Shown here in pieces: positions 53,116 through 61,358 of a stretch of 64,000 nucleotides of DNA. Numbering within the stretch: the first letter of the stretch is position 1; every line of letters begins with the position of its first letter. The notes under the pieces were generated by a model. The model saw only the letters and a program-made list of their open reading frames with translations. It was not told where the DNA came from and ran no database searches. A program made the translations under genes and the position numbers. This stretch comes from Chloroflexota bacterium (GTDB taxonomy: Bacteria > Chloroflexota > Dehalococcoidia > DSTF01 > RBG-16-68-14), in assembly GCA_029262675.1 (NCBI GenBank), contig JAJCYW010000003.1, positions 186,001-250,000 on the forward strand. The letters run 5' to 3'.

Positions 53116-53658
53116 TTAATCCCTCCGTTCCGTGACGAGCACCTGGTCCACATCGTCGGTCTCCTCCAGCTGGACGAGCACGTCGTCCGAGCGGGCGGTG
53201 GCGACGTTCTTGCCGACGAAGTCCGGCCGGATCGGCAGTTCTCTGTGGCCCCGATCGACGAGTACGGCGAGCTGGATGCGCTCCGGACGGCCATAGTCGA
53301 TCAGGGCGTCGAGCGCGGCGCGGATGCTGCGGCCGGTGTAGAGAACGTCGTCGACGAGGACGACGCGCTTGTCCGCGATGTCATCCGGGATCTCGCTGGG
53401 CTGGATATGAACTTCGGTGCCGCGGGCCGGGAGGTCGTCGCGGTAGAGGCCGATGTCAAGGGCGCCGACGCCGACGCTCTCACCCTCGAACTCGCGGATC
53501 GCCTCTGAGATGCGGTGCGCCAGCGGCACGCCGCGCGTGCGCATGCCGACCAGCATCAGGTTATCGCAGCCGCCGTTCTGCTCGACGATCTCGTGCGCGA
53601 CGCGCACGATGGCGCGGCGGACCTCGGCAGCGGACATGACGACGCCATTACTCGCCAT
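53116..53658 (-). CDS. pyrR: PyrR: pyrimidine operon RNA-binding regulator / uracil phosphoribosyltransferase
   Basis: Senses UMP/UTP and binds the pyr mRNA leader, often with uracil phosphoribosyltransferase activity; 180 residues. The PRPP loop is [18 protein letters not shown], with [14 protein letters not shown] and [13 protein letters not shown] as family motifs. The ATG at 53658 follows GGAG by 8 nt. First gene of the pyrimidine operon. A PyrR-binding loop lies 156-173 nt upstream of its ATG. Confidence 0.95.
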   Translation of the reverse strand: MASNGVVMSAAEVRRAIVRVAHEIVEQNGGCDNLMLVGMRTRGVPLAHRISEAIREFEGESVGVGALDIGLYRDDLPARGTEVHIQPSEIPDDIADKRVVLVDDVLYTGRSIRAALDALIDYGRPERIQLAVLVDRGHRELPIRPDFVGKNVATARSDDVLVQLEETDDVDQVLVTERRD

Positions 53659-53797
53659 GCTGCACACTCCAGCGCTCGGCGTGGCACGCCGCCGCGTATA
53701 TGCAGGCGGCCACTGCGGACATGCAGGCGGCCGCTGCGGACGCGCAGCGGGGCACGAAGATGATGCTCGCGGATGCAGTCGGGTAGTGTGGTGGCAT
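53648..53797 (-). CDS. Possible leader peptide of the pyr operon (49 codons)
   Basis: An ATG at 53797 has GAGGA (53806-53810) at 8-nt spacing and opens a 49-codon frame whose stop overlaps the pyrR start region. It contains a seven-residue repeat ([14 protein letters not shown]) encoded by the 21-bp tandem repeat. The ribosome site begins 3 nt after the PyrR-binding loop, so PyrR binding could block its translation and, through coupling, that of pyrR. There is no protein homology to support it. It may be a regulatory upstream ORF or chance. Confidence 0.35.
   Translation of the reverse strand: MPPHYPTASASIIFVPRCASAAAACMSAVAACIYAAACHAERWSVQHGE
53700..53741. repeat. 21-bp tandem repeat in the pyr leader
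   Basis: Two copies of ATGCAGGCGGCCxCTGCGGAC (53700-53720 and 53721-53741) differ at one base, and a decayed third start (GCGCAGCGG) follows. Twenty-one bases equal seven codons. Just beside it CGGCGT-GGC-ACGCCG (53677-53691) can form a hairpin next to the pyrR ribosome site. Confidence 0.7.
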
Positions 53798-53813
53798 GCG
53801 GGTCGTCCTCTTT

Positions 53814-53831
53814 CCGGCCTCTCGGGACCGG
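53814..53831 (-). promoter_or_regulatory. PyrR-binding RNA loop in the pyr operon leader
   Basis: The minus-strand RNA reads CCGGUCCCGAGAGGCCGG. It matches the PyrR recognition consensus ARUCCNGNGAGGYU at 12 of 14 positions, and the two differences are a compensating A-U to G-C change. It lies about 17 nt after the predicted transcription start. No U-tailed terminator is visible between it and pyrR, so control may act on translation, as described for mycobacterial PyrR, rather than by attenuation. Confidence 0.75.
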
Positions 53832-53854
53832 ATTAAAGCGGTCGATCTGCAAAG

Positions 53855-53884
53855 ACTATACCAACGCCACCGGCGCGAAGGCAA
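53855..53884 (-). promoter_or_regulatory. Promoter of the pyr operon
   Basis: On the complement TTGCCT (53879-53884), 18-bp spacer and TATAGT (53855-53860). The start would be near 53848, giving a leader of about 190 nt. Confidence 0.55.
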
Positions 53885-53924
53885 GGGAGCGTCGGGCGCT
53901 GGGGGCCGGCGCCCAACACGGTGC

Positions 53925-53930
53925 TATACT
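53925..53930 (+). promoter_or_regulatory. Extended -10 of the argF operon
   Basis: TATACT preceded by TGC (extended -10), without a good -35. The predicted start near 53937 is about 38 nt before the argF ATG. The divergent pyr promoter is only 40 bp away. Confidence 0.5.
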
Positions 53931-53974
53931 GCGATTACTACGCGGTTGCAACCGAGAGAGGAATCATCCGCCGC

Positions 53975-54898
53975 ATGCGTGGCCGCGATTTCATTTCCAT
54001 CGAAGGACTGACTGCCGATGAGTTGCAGTTGGTGCTGTCCACGGCTGCCCGTTTGAAGAACGAGGGCTATCCGAACGCGCTCTCTGGCCGGACGCTGGCG
54101 CTGCTGTTCGAAAAACCGTCGCTGCGGACGCGCGTTAGCTTCGATGTCGGCATGCAGCGGCTGGGCGGCCACACTGTCTACCTGCCACAAAGCGAAGTCG
54201 GCCTCGGCCAGCGGGAGCCTGTGGCTGACGTCGCGCGGGTGCTGAGCCGCTACGCGCACGGCATCGTGGCGCGGACGTACGCCCACCAGACACTGGTCGA
54301 TCTCGCCGAACACGCCGACGTGCCCGTCATCAACGCCCTTTCCGACGAGAGCCATCCCTGCCAGGCGTTGGCCGACCTACTAACGATCAGGGAGCGCAAG
54401 GGCGGCGTGCGCGACGTGCGCATCGCGTTCATCGGTGACGGCAACAACGTCGCGGTGTCGTTGGCGCAGGCCGGTACGCTGGCAGGCGCGCATGTGACGA
54501 TAGCGTCGCCGTCCGGCTATCGGCTGCCCGAGGACGTGGTGATCGGTGCGGAGGAGAACGCGTTGGCGTCGGGCGGCAGCTTCCGCGTGATCGCGGTGCC
54601 TCAGGAGGCGGTCGAGGGAGCCGATGTTGTCTATACCGACGTCTGGACGAGCATGGGCCAAGAGGATAGCTACGAGCGGCGGCTGTCCGCATTCGAGGGT
54701 TTCCAAGTCACGCCGGAGCTGATGCGGCTGGCGCGGCCTGACGCGATCTTCATGCACGACCTGCCGGCCCATCGCGGCGAGGAGATCGTCGATGAGGTGA
54801 TCGAGGGGTCGCAATCGGTCGTGTTCGACCAAGCGGAGAACAGGCTTCACGCCCAGGCGGCTGTCCTGTTGCTGCTGCTGGGCGAAGTGGCGGAGTAG
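53975..54898 (+). CDS. argF: Ornithine carbamoyltransferase
   Basis: Makes citrulline from ornithine and carbamoyl phosphate; 307 residues. Carbamoyl-phosphate loop FEKPSLRTRVSFDVGMQRLGG, then SDESHPCQALADLLTIRE and the ornithine-site region MHDLPAHRGEEI. ATG 53975 is chosen because the protein then begins MRGRDFISIEGLTADEL like other family members. The ribosome site GAGAGGA is rather far (12 nt). It competes with the divergently encoded pyrB for carbamoyl phosphate. Confidence 0.96.
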   Translation: MRGRDFISIEGLTADELQLVLSTAARLKNEGYPNALSGRTLALLFEKPSLRTRVSFDVGMQRLGGHTVYLPQSEVGLGQREPVADVARVLSRYAHGIVARTYAHQTLVDLAEHADVPVINALSDESHPCQALADLLTIRERKGGVRDVRIAFIGDGNNVAVSLAQAGTLAGAHVTIASPSGYRLPEDVVIGAEENALASGGSFRVIAVPQEAVEGADVVYTDVWTSMGQEDSYERRLSAFEGFQVTPELMRLARPDAIFMHDLPAHRGEEIVDEVIEGSQSVVFDQAENRLHAQAAVLLLLLGEVAE

Positions 54899-54904
54899 GC
54901 GCGG

Positions 54905-55708
54905 ATGGACCAGATAACCAACGAGATTCAGGACATCCTGGATCGCGTCGATGGCATCGACGTGCTCGATGTCCTGCTGATCGCACTGATTATCTACGGG
55001 GCGTTCCTGCTGCTGCGCGGCACGCCGGCCATCGCGCTGCTGCGGGGCGGCGGCGTGATCCTCGTCGTCATCATCCTGCTCGCCCGCTCGCTCGACCTGG
55101 AGGTGCTCGATGCCTTGATCCGCAACTCGCTGACAGGGCTGATCATCGCCATCCCAATCATCTTTCAGCCAGAGATACGGCGGGCGTTGGAGCGCGTGGG
55201 CCGCACCGGCCTGCGGGGCTGGCAACAGCCGGGCTTCAACGAGTTTCTGGATAGTGTGGCCGCGTCCGCAGTCGAGCTCGCAGGGCAGCGGCACGGCGCG
55301 CTGATCGTGTTCGAGCGCGAGACGGGTCTGCAGGGATTCGTCGAATCGGGCGTTGGTGTGGACGCCGAACTGTCGAAGGAGCTGCTGGGCGGTATCTTCT
55401 ACCCCAACTCGCCGCTGCACGACGGCGCCGTGATCATGCGCGAGAATCGGATCGTCGCGGCCGGATGCACGCTGCCGCTGTCCGAGACGCGGCTGTCCGG
55501 CGAGATGGGCCTGCGCCACCGCGCCGGCCTGGGGGTTACGGAGGGTACTGACGCCGTGGCGCTGATCGTCTCCGAAGAGACGGGCCAGGTGGCCGTCGCC
55601 GCAGATGGCAGGCTCCGGTCGCGCCTGGACAAAGCGCGGCTGCGCGGCCTGCTCGAACGGCTGCTGGGAGCGGAGACCGCCGACGAAGCGCTGCGGGGGA
55701 AGTCATGA
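54905..55708 (+). CDS. cdaA: Diadenylate cyclase CdaA (c-di-AMP synthase)
   Basis: Membrane enzyme making c-di-AMP from two ATP; 267 residues. Three N-terminal hydrophobic segments (for example VLLIALIIYGAFLLLRG) precede the DAC domain with the catalytic motifs DGAVIMRENRI and RHRAGLGVTEGTDA. It starts 6 bp after argF and overlaps cdaR by 4 bp. The usual glmM partner is absent here. Confidence 0.95.
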   Translation: MDQITNEIQDILDRVDGIDVLDVLLIALIIYGAFLLLRGTPAIALLRGGGVILVVIILLARSLDLEVLDALIRNSLTGLIIAIPIIFQPEIRRALERVGRTGLRGWQQPGFNEFLDSVAASAVELAGQRHGALIVFERETGLQGFVESGVGVDAELSKELLGGIFYPNSPLHDGAVIMRENRIVAAGCTLPLSETRLSGEMGLRHRAGLGVTEGTDAVALIVSEETGQVAVAADGRLRSRLDKARLRGLLERLLGAETADEALRGKS

Positions 55709-56985
55709 CGGACCGCGCGCACGGCAGGCTGCGGGAGACTCTGGGCAGCTTGTTCATGATGCTGCGCGCAGGCGTGCTGTCTCTGCGGGACAACTGGAGT
55801 ATCGCAGTGCTGGCTGTCGTGTTGGCGGTGACGCTCTGGATCTTCGTGACCGACAAGAACGACCCGGAGCTCACGGCGCGCGTCTCCAGCCTGATCCCTG
55901 TCGAGTGCGTCAACGTGCCGTTGGGCAAGGCTGCCGTGCCGTCCTGTAGCGAAACCAAGACTGTGACGGTGCAGGTGCGGGCGCCCGAGAGCGTGCTGGG
56001 CCAGCTTACGGCGGAGGACTTCCAGGCGACGGCCGACCTCTCCGACGTGACGGCGGACGAGGCGACGGTGCCTGTGTTCGTCCAATCGAACGAACCGCGG
56101 GCGGAGATCATCGAGATCTCCCCCGCACAGATTACGGTGCGGCTGGAGGATGTCACCTCCCGCTCCGTGCCTGTTCGGACTAATCTCGTCGGCGTTCCGC
56201 CTCGCGGCTACGAACCCGGCGAGATGACACTGGAGGCGGAGGAGGCCGTAGTAACCGGCCCTGAGAGCCTCGTTGCCCGCGTTGTCGCCGTGGAGGCGGA
56301 CATCAACCTGACTAACCTGCGGTCGGCGTATGAGCAGACACAGCTGCTGCAGGCGCGCGACGAGCTGGGCGCCAACATTCAGGGCGTCAACGTGGAGCCG
56401 GAGAGCGTGAACGTGCAAGGCGAGATCACCCAACTGGAGATCAGTGTCACCGTTGTCGTGCGGCCGGACGTGCAGGGCAACCCGGCGGACGGCTTCAGCG
56501 TCAACGCCATCCAAGTCGACCCGCCGTTCGTCGTCGTCAGCGGTCCGGCAGAGGTGATCCAGAGCATCGACACGATCGACGGCGTGAGCACGGCGGCGGT
56601 CAGCATCGCGGACGCCAGCGCCGATGTAGTACGGCCGGTGACGCTGCAGCTCCCGGAGGGAGCGGCAGTGGAGCAACCGCGCGTGACCGTGCGCGTGCTG
56701 ATCGCGCCAACGGTGGGGTCGCTGACGTACAGCGTCCCGCTCGCCATTGTCAACCGTGGCGACGGTCTGGCCGCCGAGTTGAGCAACAACGTGGTGCTGG
56801 TCACCCTCAGTGGCTCGCTGCCGGACCTGGCGGCCATCGCCTCGTCAGACATCCAGGCCACCGTCGACGTCGACGGCCTGAGCGCCGGTGCGCACCTGCT
56901 GCCCATCGATATCGAACCGCCGCCGGGCGCGACTGTGGCGTCGCTGATTCCGATCGAAACGACAGTGACGCTGAGCGGGCCATGA
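55705..56985 (+). CDS. cdaR: CdaA regulator with YbbR repeats
   Basis: Membrane-anchored partner of CdaA, 426 residues. One N-terminal transmembrane segment (SIAVLAVVLAVTLWIFV) is followed by an extracytoplasmic region with about four YbbR-type beta-rich repeats, seen at VTVQVRAPESVLGQLTAEDFQ, EEAVVTGPESLVARVVAVEA, PPFVVVSGPAEVIQSIDTID and VLVTLSGSLPDLAAIASSD. Overlaps cdaA by 4 bp. It controls c-di-AMP synthesis in studied Firmicutes. Confidence 0.93.
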   Translation: MTDRAHGRLRETLGSLFMMLRAGVLSLRDNWSIAVLAVVLAVTLWIFVTDKNDPELTARVSSLIPVECVNVPLGKAAVPSCSETKTVTVQVRAPESVLGQLTAEDFQATADLSDVTADEATVPVFVQSNEPRAEIIEISPAQITVRLEDVTSRSVPVRTNLVGVPPRGYEPGEMTLEAEEAVVTGPESLVARVVAVEADINLTNLRSAYEQTQLLQARDELGANIQGVNVEPESVNVQGEITQLEISVTVVVRPDVQGNPADGFSVNAIQVDPPFVVVSGPAEVIQSIDTIDGVSTAAVSIADASADVVRPVTLQLPEGAAVEQPRVTVRVLIAPTVGSLTYSVPLAIVNRGDGLAAELSNNVVLVTLSGSLPDLAAIASSDIQATVDVDGLSAGAHLLPIDIEPPPGATVASLIPIETTVTLSGP

Positions 56986-56992
56986 GGACGCA

Positions 56993-58366
56993 GTGAACAT
57001 ACCTTCCGATCTTGGGACGACGGCGGCCGCCGGCGAAGCAACGGCTCCTGAACGTGAGGCTCTGGCCGTTGTTGCGCTCGTGGGCCGGCCGAACGTCGGC
57101 AAGTCGGCGATCTTCAACCGCATGGTCGGCCAGCGGCGGGCGCTGGTCGAGGACCTGCCCGGTACGACGCGGGACCGCTTGTACAGCGACGTTACGTGGC
57201 TGGACAGGCAGTTTCGCCTCGTGGACACGGGTGGGCTGGCCGCTGCAGGTGAGGGGACGTTGTCCGACCTGATCCGGCGGCAAGTGGAGATGGCGGTGGC
57301 GGAAGCCTCTGTGCTGCTCTTCGTTGTCGATGCGAAGGCCGGCGTGATCGCCGGTGACGACGAGGTGGCCGACGTGCTGCGCCGCTCGGGCAAGCCGGTT
57401 CTTATCCTTGCCAACAAGGTCGATAACGAAGAGCGCCGCCACGCCGCCGTCCAGTTCTACGAGCTGGGCCTTGGCGAGCCGCTGCCCGTGAGCGCGCAGC
57501 ACGGCCTGGGCATTGCGGACGTGCTGGACAAAGTGCGGGAGACGCTGCCGGATGCCCCGCCACAGACGGCCGTCGCGGTGCCGCGATTGGCGATTATAGG
57601 GAGGCCAAACGTCGGCAAGTCGATGCTGGTGAACGCAGTGCTCGGCGAGGAACGCGTGATCGTATCGCCGGTGCCGGGGACGACGCGGGACGCGATCGAC
57701 ACGCCGTTCACGTTCCGCGATCGCGAGCTGGTGATGGTAGACACTGCGGGCCTGCGCCGTCCGGGGAAGGTGCACGAAGATGTGGAACACCACTCGACGC
57801 TGCGGGCGCGGGACGCGCTGGCGCGGGCGGACACGGCGTTCGTCATCTTCGACGCCGTTGAGGGGTTGACGGCGCAAGACGTCCACATACTGGGGTTCGC
57901 GCTGAAGGCGAAGACGGGTGCGGTGCTGGTTGCGAACAAATGGGACCTGTTGCCCGGCGCGGATCTGGCCGAGTTCGAGCGAAAGGCGCGGGTGCGGCTC
58001 AAGTTCGCGTCGTGGGTGTCGTTTCGGATCATCTCTGCGTTGGAGGGGACCGGGATCGCCCCGTTGCTCGAGGAGGGTTTGCGGATCTGCGATGCGCGCC
58101 AGAAGCGTGTCGAAACGGGGCCCCTCAATGCGCTGATCCAGCGCGCTGTCGTCGACCAGCAGCCGCCCATCGTGAAGAACCGGCGCCTGAAGGTCTTCTA
58201 CGCCACGCAGCCCAAAGTCGCGCCGCCGACGTTCGTGATCTTCGTCAACGACGCCAGCATCGTCCATTTCAGCTACCGGCGCTACCTGGAGAACGTTATC
58301 CGCGAGCGTTACGGGTTTGAAGGCGTGTCTCTGCGGCTGGCGTTCCGCAGCAGGAGAGGGCCCTAA
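56993..58366 (+). CDS. der: Ribosome-assembly GTPase Der (EngA)
   Basis: Tandem-GTPase of 457 residues needed for 50S subunit maturation. First G domain: GRPNVGKSAIFNRM, DTGG and NKVD; second: GRPNVGKSMLVNAVLG, DTAGLRRPGKV and NKWD; a C-terminal KH-like domain ends the protein. The GTG start follows AGGA at 5 nt, 7 bp after cdaR. Confidence 0.97.
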   Translation: MNIPSDLGTTAAAGEATAPEREALAVVALVGRPNVGKSAIFNRMVGQRRALVEDLPGTTRDRLYSDVTWLDRQFRLVDTGGLAAAGEGTLSDLIRRQVEMAVAEASVLLFVVDAKAGVIAGDDEVADVLRRSGKPVLILANKVDNEERRHAAVQFYELGLGEPLPVSAQHGLGIADVLDKVRETLPDAPPQTAVAVPRLAIIGRPNVGKSMLVNAVLGEERVIVSPVPGTTRDAIDTPFTFRDRELVMVDTAGLRRPGKVHEDVEHHSTLRARDALARADTAFVIFDAVEGLTAQDVHILGFALKAKTGAVLVANKWDLLPGADLAEFERKARVRLKFASWVSFRIISALEGTGIAPLLEEGLRICDARQKRVETGPLNALIQRAVVDQQPPIVKNRRLKVFYATQPKVAPPTFVIFVNDASIVHFSYRRYLENVIRERYGFEGVSLRLAFRSRRGP

Positions 58367-58369
58367 CGA

Positions 58370-59002
58370 ATGTGGTGGCAATTGGCGGTCTGCGTCGCGA
58401 TCGGGTACGTGCTCGGCTCGATTCCAATTGGCTTGATCGTCGGTCGCGTCGCGCGCGGTATCGACATCCGGGAGTTCGGCAGCGGCAAGACGGGATTCAC
58501 CAATGTTCTGCGTACCGTCGGCGCCAAATGGGGCGTCGTCGCGCTCGCCGGTGACCTGGCGAAGGGCGCGGGGCCGGTGCTGATCGCGTTCGTCATTTCG
58601 GACAACGCGTATGTGCATGCGGTTGCGGGGCTGGGGGCTGCCATAGGGCACGACTGGCCCGTGTTCGCGGGCTTTCGAGGCGGGCGCGGCGTAGCGGCCT
58701 CGTACGGCGTGGCGCTGGCACTGAACCCGATCGCGTCGCTGGCGCTGCTGCCATTCGCGATCGGCGTCCTTGCCGTGACGCGCATCGTATCGCTGCTATC
58801 GGTGGGGCTGGCGCCGGTGCTGGCCGCCGTCTTCGTCGTGCTGGCCGCGCTCGATATGACGCCGTGGCCGTACGCGGCGTACGCCGTGATCGCGGCCGTG
58901 CTGATCGTGGCGCTGCACCGCGACAACGTCCGGCGCCTGATTGCGGGCACGGAGCCGCGTATGGGGGAGGGCGGCGATAAGAGGGAAGAGAAGCCGGTAT
59001 GA
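58370..59002 (+). CDS. plsY: Glycerol-3-phosphate acyltransferase PlsY
   Basis: Membrane acyltransferase that transfers acyl groups from acyl-phosphate to glycerol 3-phosphate; 210 residues with about five hydrophobic segments. YVLGSIPIGLIVGRV and REFGSGKTGFTNVLRTVGAKWG are family motifs; the second is usually GSGNIGATNVLR, so this copy is slightly divergent. GHDWPVFAGFRGGRGVA contains the phosphate loop. 3 bp after der; ATGA overlap with the next gene. Confidence 0.94.
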   Translation: MWWQLAVCVAIGYVLGSIPIGLIVGRVARGIDIREFGSGKTGFTNVLRTVGAKWGVVALAGDLAKGAGPVLIAFVISDNAYVHAVAGLGAAIGHDWPVFAGFRGGRGVAASYGVALALNPIASLALLPFAIGVLAVTRIVSLLSVGLAPVLAAVFVVLAALDMTPWPYAAYAVIAAVLIVALHRDNVRRLIAGTEPRMGEGGDKREEKPV

Positions 59003-59679
59003 GCGCATTCGATGGGTTGAAGATCGTCTCTGACCACAAGCACTTGTGGCAGAAGAAACGCAAGCAGCGGACAAAACCTCCTCGTCGAGATCCTTCAGCG
59101 CTGCCTTGCCTGAATTGCGACCGCCTGTTGCCGCGAGATCGTGGCCATCCCTATATGTTCTGCTCAGATAGGTGTTCGGAGTTTGCACGTCACATACGCT
59201 ATGTCCGCGGCTGTCGGCTTGATGGCCGGATTAACCAAGAACGCGTGCAAAAGGCGATAGCTGTTGAGAGAGGGCACATTCTTGCCGGTGGATACTCCAA
59301 GCGCCCTATCCCGAAGAAACGGCGAGATGAAGTATTCGCTCGCGACCAGGGCCAGTGCGTAAGGTGTGGGCAGCCCGGCACACAGATTCATCACATGCGA
59401 GGGCCGTCGAATGCCCTCGACAATCTTCAGCTTCTCTGTCAGGACTGTCATCTGGAAGAGTCATCGGCTAGGTTAGTCCCGATCTCCGATGCTGACTTGG
59501 CCCCAGCGGCCAGAGAAGCTGCTTATGACCGGGCAGCCGAACTTGATGAACGAATTGAAGTGAAGAAGCCTCTGCGCCAATGTGATGACTACGTGAATTG
59601 GGACAAGAAGATACGACACCGAACTGCTCGCGAGCGCAGTTCGGCCGCGCTCGCAGTAGTTCACGAGAAGAAGGAATGA
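58999..59679 (+). CDS. HNH endonuclease-domain protein with N-terminal zinc finger
   Basis: 226-residue protein. An N-terminal zinc-finger region (CLNCDRLLPRDRGHPYMFCSDRC) is followed by an HNH domain with CVRCGQPGTQIHHMRGPSNALDNLQLLCQDCH, in which the His pair, Asn and zinc cysteines are intact. The C-terminus is charged. GC content and codon use are visibly lower than in plsY and the HEAT gene on either side, which suggests acquisition. It nonetheless overlaps both neighbours through ATGA. Function may be DNA repair, defence or homing; this cannot be told from sequence. Confidence 0.87.
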   Translation: MSAFDGLKIVSDHKHLWQKKRKQRTKPPRRDPSALPCLNCDRLLPRDRGHPYMFCSDRCSEFARHIRYVRGCRLDGRINQERVQKAIAVERGHILAGGYSKRPIPKKRRDEVFARDQGQCVRCGQPGTQIHHMRGPSNALDNLQLLCQDCHLEESSARLVPISDADLAPAAREAAYDRAAELDERIEVKKPLRQCDDYVNWDKKIRHRTARERSSAALAVVHEKKE

Positions 59680-60599
59680 GCATCGAGGAGATGATCGCGG
59701 AGCTGATCGATCCAGGCCAGGAGATGGCGCTCTCGAAGCTGGTGCGGCTCTCGGCGCTGGATGAGGGGGAGAGCGCGCTCTTGGCCGAGTCTTGGCGGGA
59801 GATGGAACTGCGCAAGCGCCGGCGGCTGGTGCAGGAGCTGATCGACATGGCGGAAGACAACGTGGAGATGAACTTCGACGCCGTCTACTTCGTCGGGTTG
59901 TCTGACAGCGACGCCGAGGTGCGCCGTGATTCGATCCGGGGCCTGTGGGAGCATGAGAGTCGTAGGCTGACGGACGCGCTGCTTGGTCTGCTCACGGATG
60001 ATTCGGACGCGGGCGTGCGCGCGGAGGCGGCACTGGCGCTGGGGCGGGTCGTGCTGCAGTCCGAGCTGGAAGGTGTGCGGCAGCCGCTCGCCGAAGCCGT
60101 AGACGCCCAACTGCTAGAAGTGTACGCCGACGAGAGCGAGGAGCCAGAGGTCCGCGGCCGCGCGCTCGAGTCGCTCGGTGCGCGGAACGACGCGTGGGTG
60201 CGCAACCTGATCGAAGAGGCGTACGGTTCGAGCGTCCGCCGCTTGCGTATCAGCGCCCTTAACGCCATGGGACGGAGTTGCGACGAAGCCTGGCTGCCGG
60301 CGCTCTACACCGAACTGGAGAGCGAGGACGGCGAAGTGCGCTACGAGGCGGCGGTCGCTATCGGGGCGATCGCGGCTGAGGAATCGGCAACCCGCCTGCT
60401 GTCGCTGCTGGAGGACGAGGACGCGGAGGTGCAGGAGGCCGCCATCACGGCGCTGGGAGAGATCGGTGGCGGGCTGGCAAAGGAGGCGCTGACGGAGCTG
60501 GCCGGCGGCGGCGACGAGCCCGTCCGTGAGGCTGCGGCGGAGGCGCTGGAGGCGCTGACGTTCATGGATGACCCGCTCGCGTTTCAGACGCCGTCGTAG
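59676..60599 (+). CDS. HEAT-repeat scaffold protein
   Basis: 307-residue helical-repeat protein. Successive HEAT/PBS-lyase-type repeats are seen at VGLSDSDAEVRRDSIRGLWE, LTDDSDAGVRAEAALALGRV, ELESEDGEVRYEAAVAIGAI, LEDEDAEVQEAAITALGEI and AGGGDEPVREAAAEALEAL. The protein is strongly acidic. ATG 59676 follows GAAGAAGGA and overlaps the HNH stop. Protein-interaction role; partner unknown. Confidence 0.85.
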   Translation: MSIEEMIAELIDPGQEMALSKLVRLSALDEGESALLAESWREMELRKRRRLVQELIDMAEDNVEMNFDAVYFVGLSDSDAEVRRDSIRGLWEHESRRLTDALLGLLTDDSDAGVRAEAALALGRVVLQSELEGVRQPLAEAVDAQLLEVYADESEEPEVRGRALESLGARNDAWVRNLIEEAYGSSVRRLRISALNAMGRSCDEAWLPALYTELESEDGEVRYEAAVAIGAIAAEESATRLLSLLEDEDAEVQEAAITALGEIGGGLAKEALTELAGGGDEPVREAAAEALEALTFMDDPLAFQTPS

Positions 60600-60681
60600 C
60601 GTTCGGTTTACGGGGTGCGTTTCTCCGGCCGGCGTGATATTGTTCGGGCAGCGACGCGTTGATTGGAGTATGGAAGCGGCA

Positions 60682-61290
60682 ATGACGACAGCGGTGTATG
60701 GAGAGGTCGCGAGGGGCAGCAGGCTCGTCCTGCGAGAGAAGCGCCTGGGCGATGCCATAGACGACTTTCGCTGGCGGAGCGAACCCGAGCTGAGCCGCTA
60801 CGACGCGGCGAGGCCGCTGACGATCAACTATCAGGAGTACTTGGCGCTCTACCGCGAGGAGCTGCTCTACCCGAGCCCGTACCGGCGCAGCCTGGCGATC
60901 GAGGACGAGCACGGCCGCCACATCGGCAACGTGATGTACTACAACATCGACGCTGTGCGGCAGGAGGCCGAGTTCGGTATCACGATCGGCGAGCGCGATA
61001 GCTGGAGCCAAGGCTACGGCACGGAGGCGGCGCGGCTGCTTGTGGAAGTGCTACTGCTGCGGAAGGGCTTCAGGCGAATGCACCTGAAGACGCTCTCCTG
61101 GAACAAGCGCGCCCGCCGCTGCTTCGAAAAGGCCGGTTTCAGCGAGTGCGGCCGCTCCTATCGCAGCGGCAACAGCTTTTTCCTGATGGAGATCCGGCGG
61201 GAGTGGCTCGTGGATGCGCTCGCTGATGCGGACGCGTCCGCTGATGCGGACGCGCCGGACGACATTGCCGGCGACTTCATTACGTCTTAG
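60682..61290 (+). CDS. GNAT-family N-acetyltransferase (RimJ/RimL-like)
   Basis: 202-residue acetyltransferase, RimJ/RimL subgroup. RLVLREKRLGDAIDDFRWRS starts the domain, the acetyl-CoA loop is DSWSQGYGTEAARLLVEVLL, and NKRARRCFEKAGFSECG is the conserved C-terminal part. The tail DADASADADAPDD is encoded by a 16-bp direct repeat (61221-61236 and 61239-61254). ATG 60682 is preferred over 60670, whose GGAG is only 1 nt away. Acceptor unknown. Confidence 0.87.
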   Translation: MTTAVYGEVARGSRLVLREKRLGDAIDDFRWRSEPELSRYDAARPLTINYQEYLALYREELLYPSPYRRSLAIEDEHGRHIGNVMYYNIDAVRQEAEFGITIGERDSWSQGYGTEAARLLVEVLLLRKGFRRMHLKTLSWNKRARRCFEKAGFSECGRSYRSGNSFFLMEIRREWLVDALADADASADADAPDDIAGDFITS

Positions 61291-61358
61291 TAAGGCCCCC
61301 AGCACGCACGCGATCTCCCAGGCCAGACGGTGCGGCCAGCTAGCTGCGGCGTTGTCCG

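Noticed and set aside
53700..53741. Tandem repeat considered as a CRISPR fragment
   Set aside because: Repeats are directly adjacent without spacers and lie in a leader region; no cas genes in the window.
56807..58651. Long minus-strand open frame of 614 codons over der and plsY
   Set aside because: Arg/His-rich composition without family motifs; antisense to two conserved genes.
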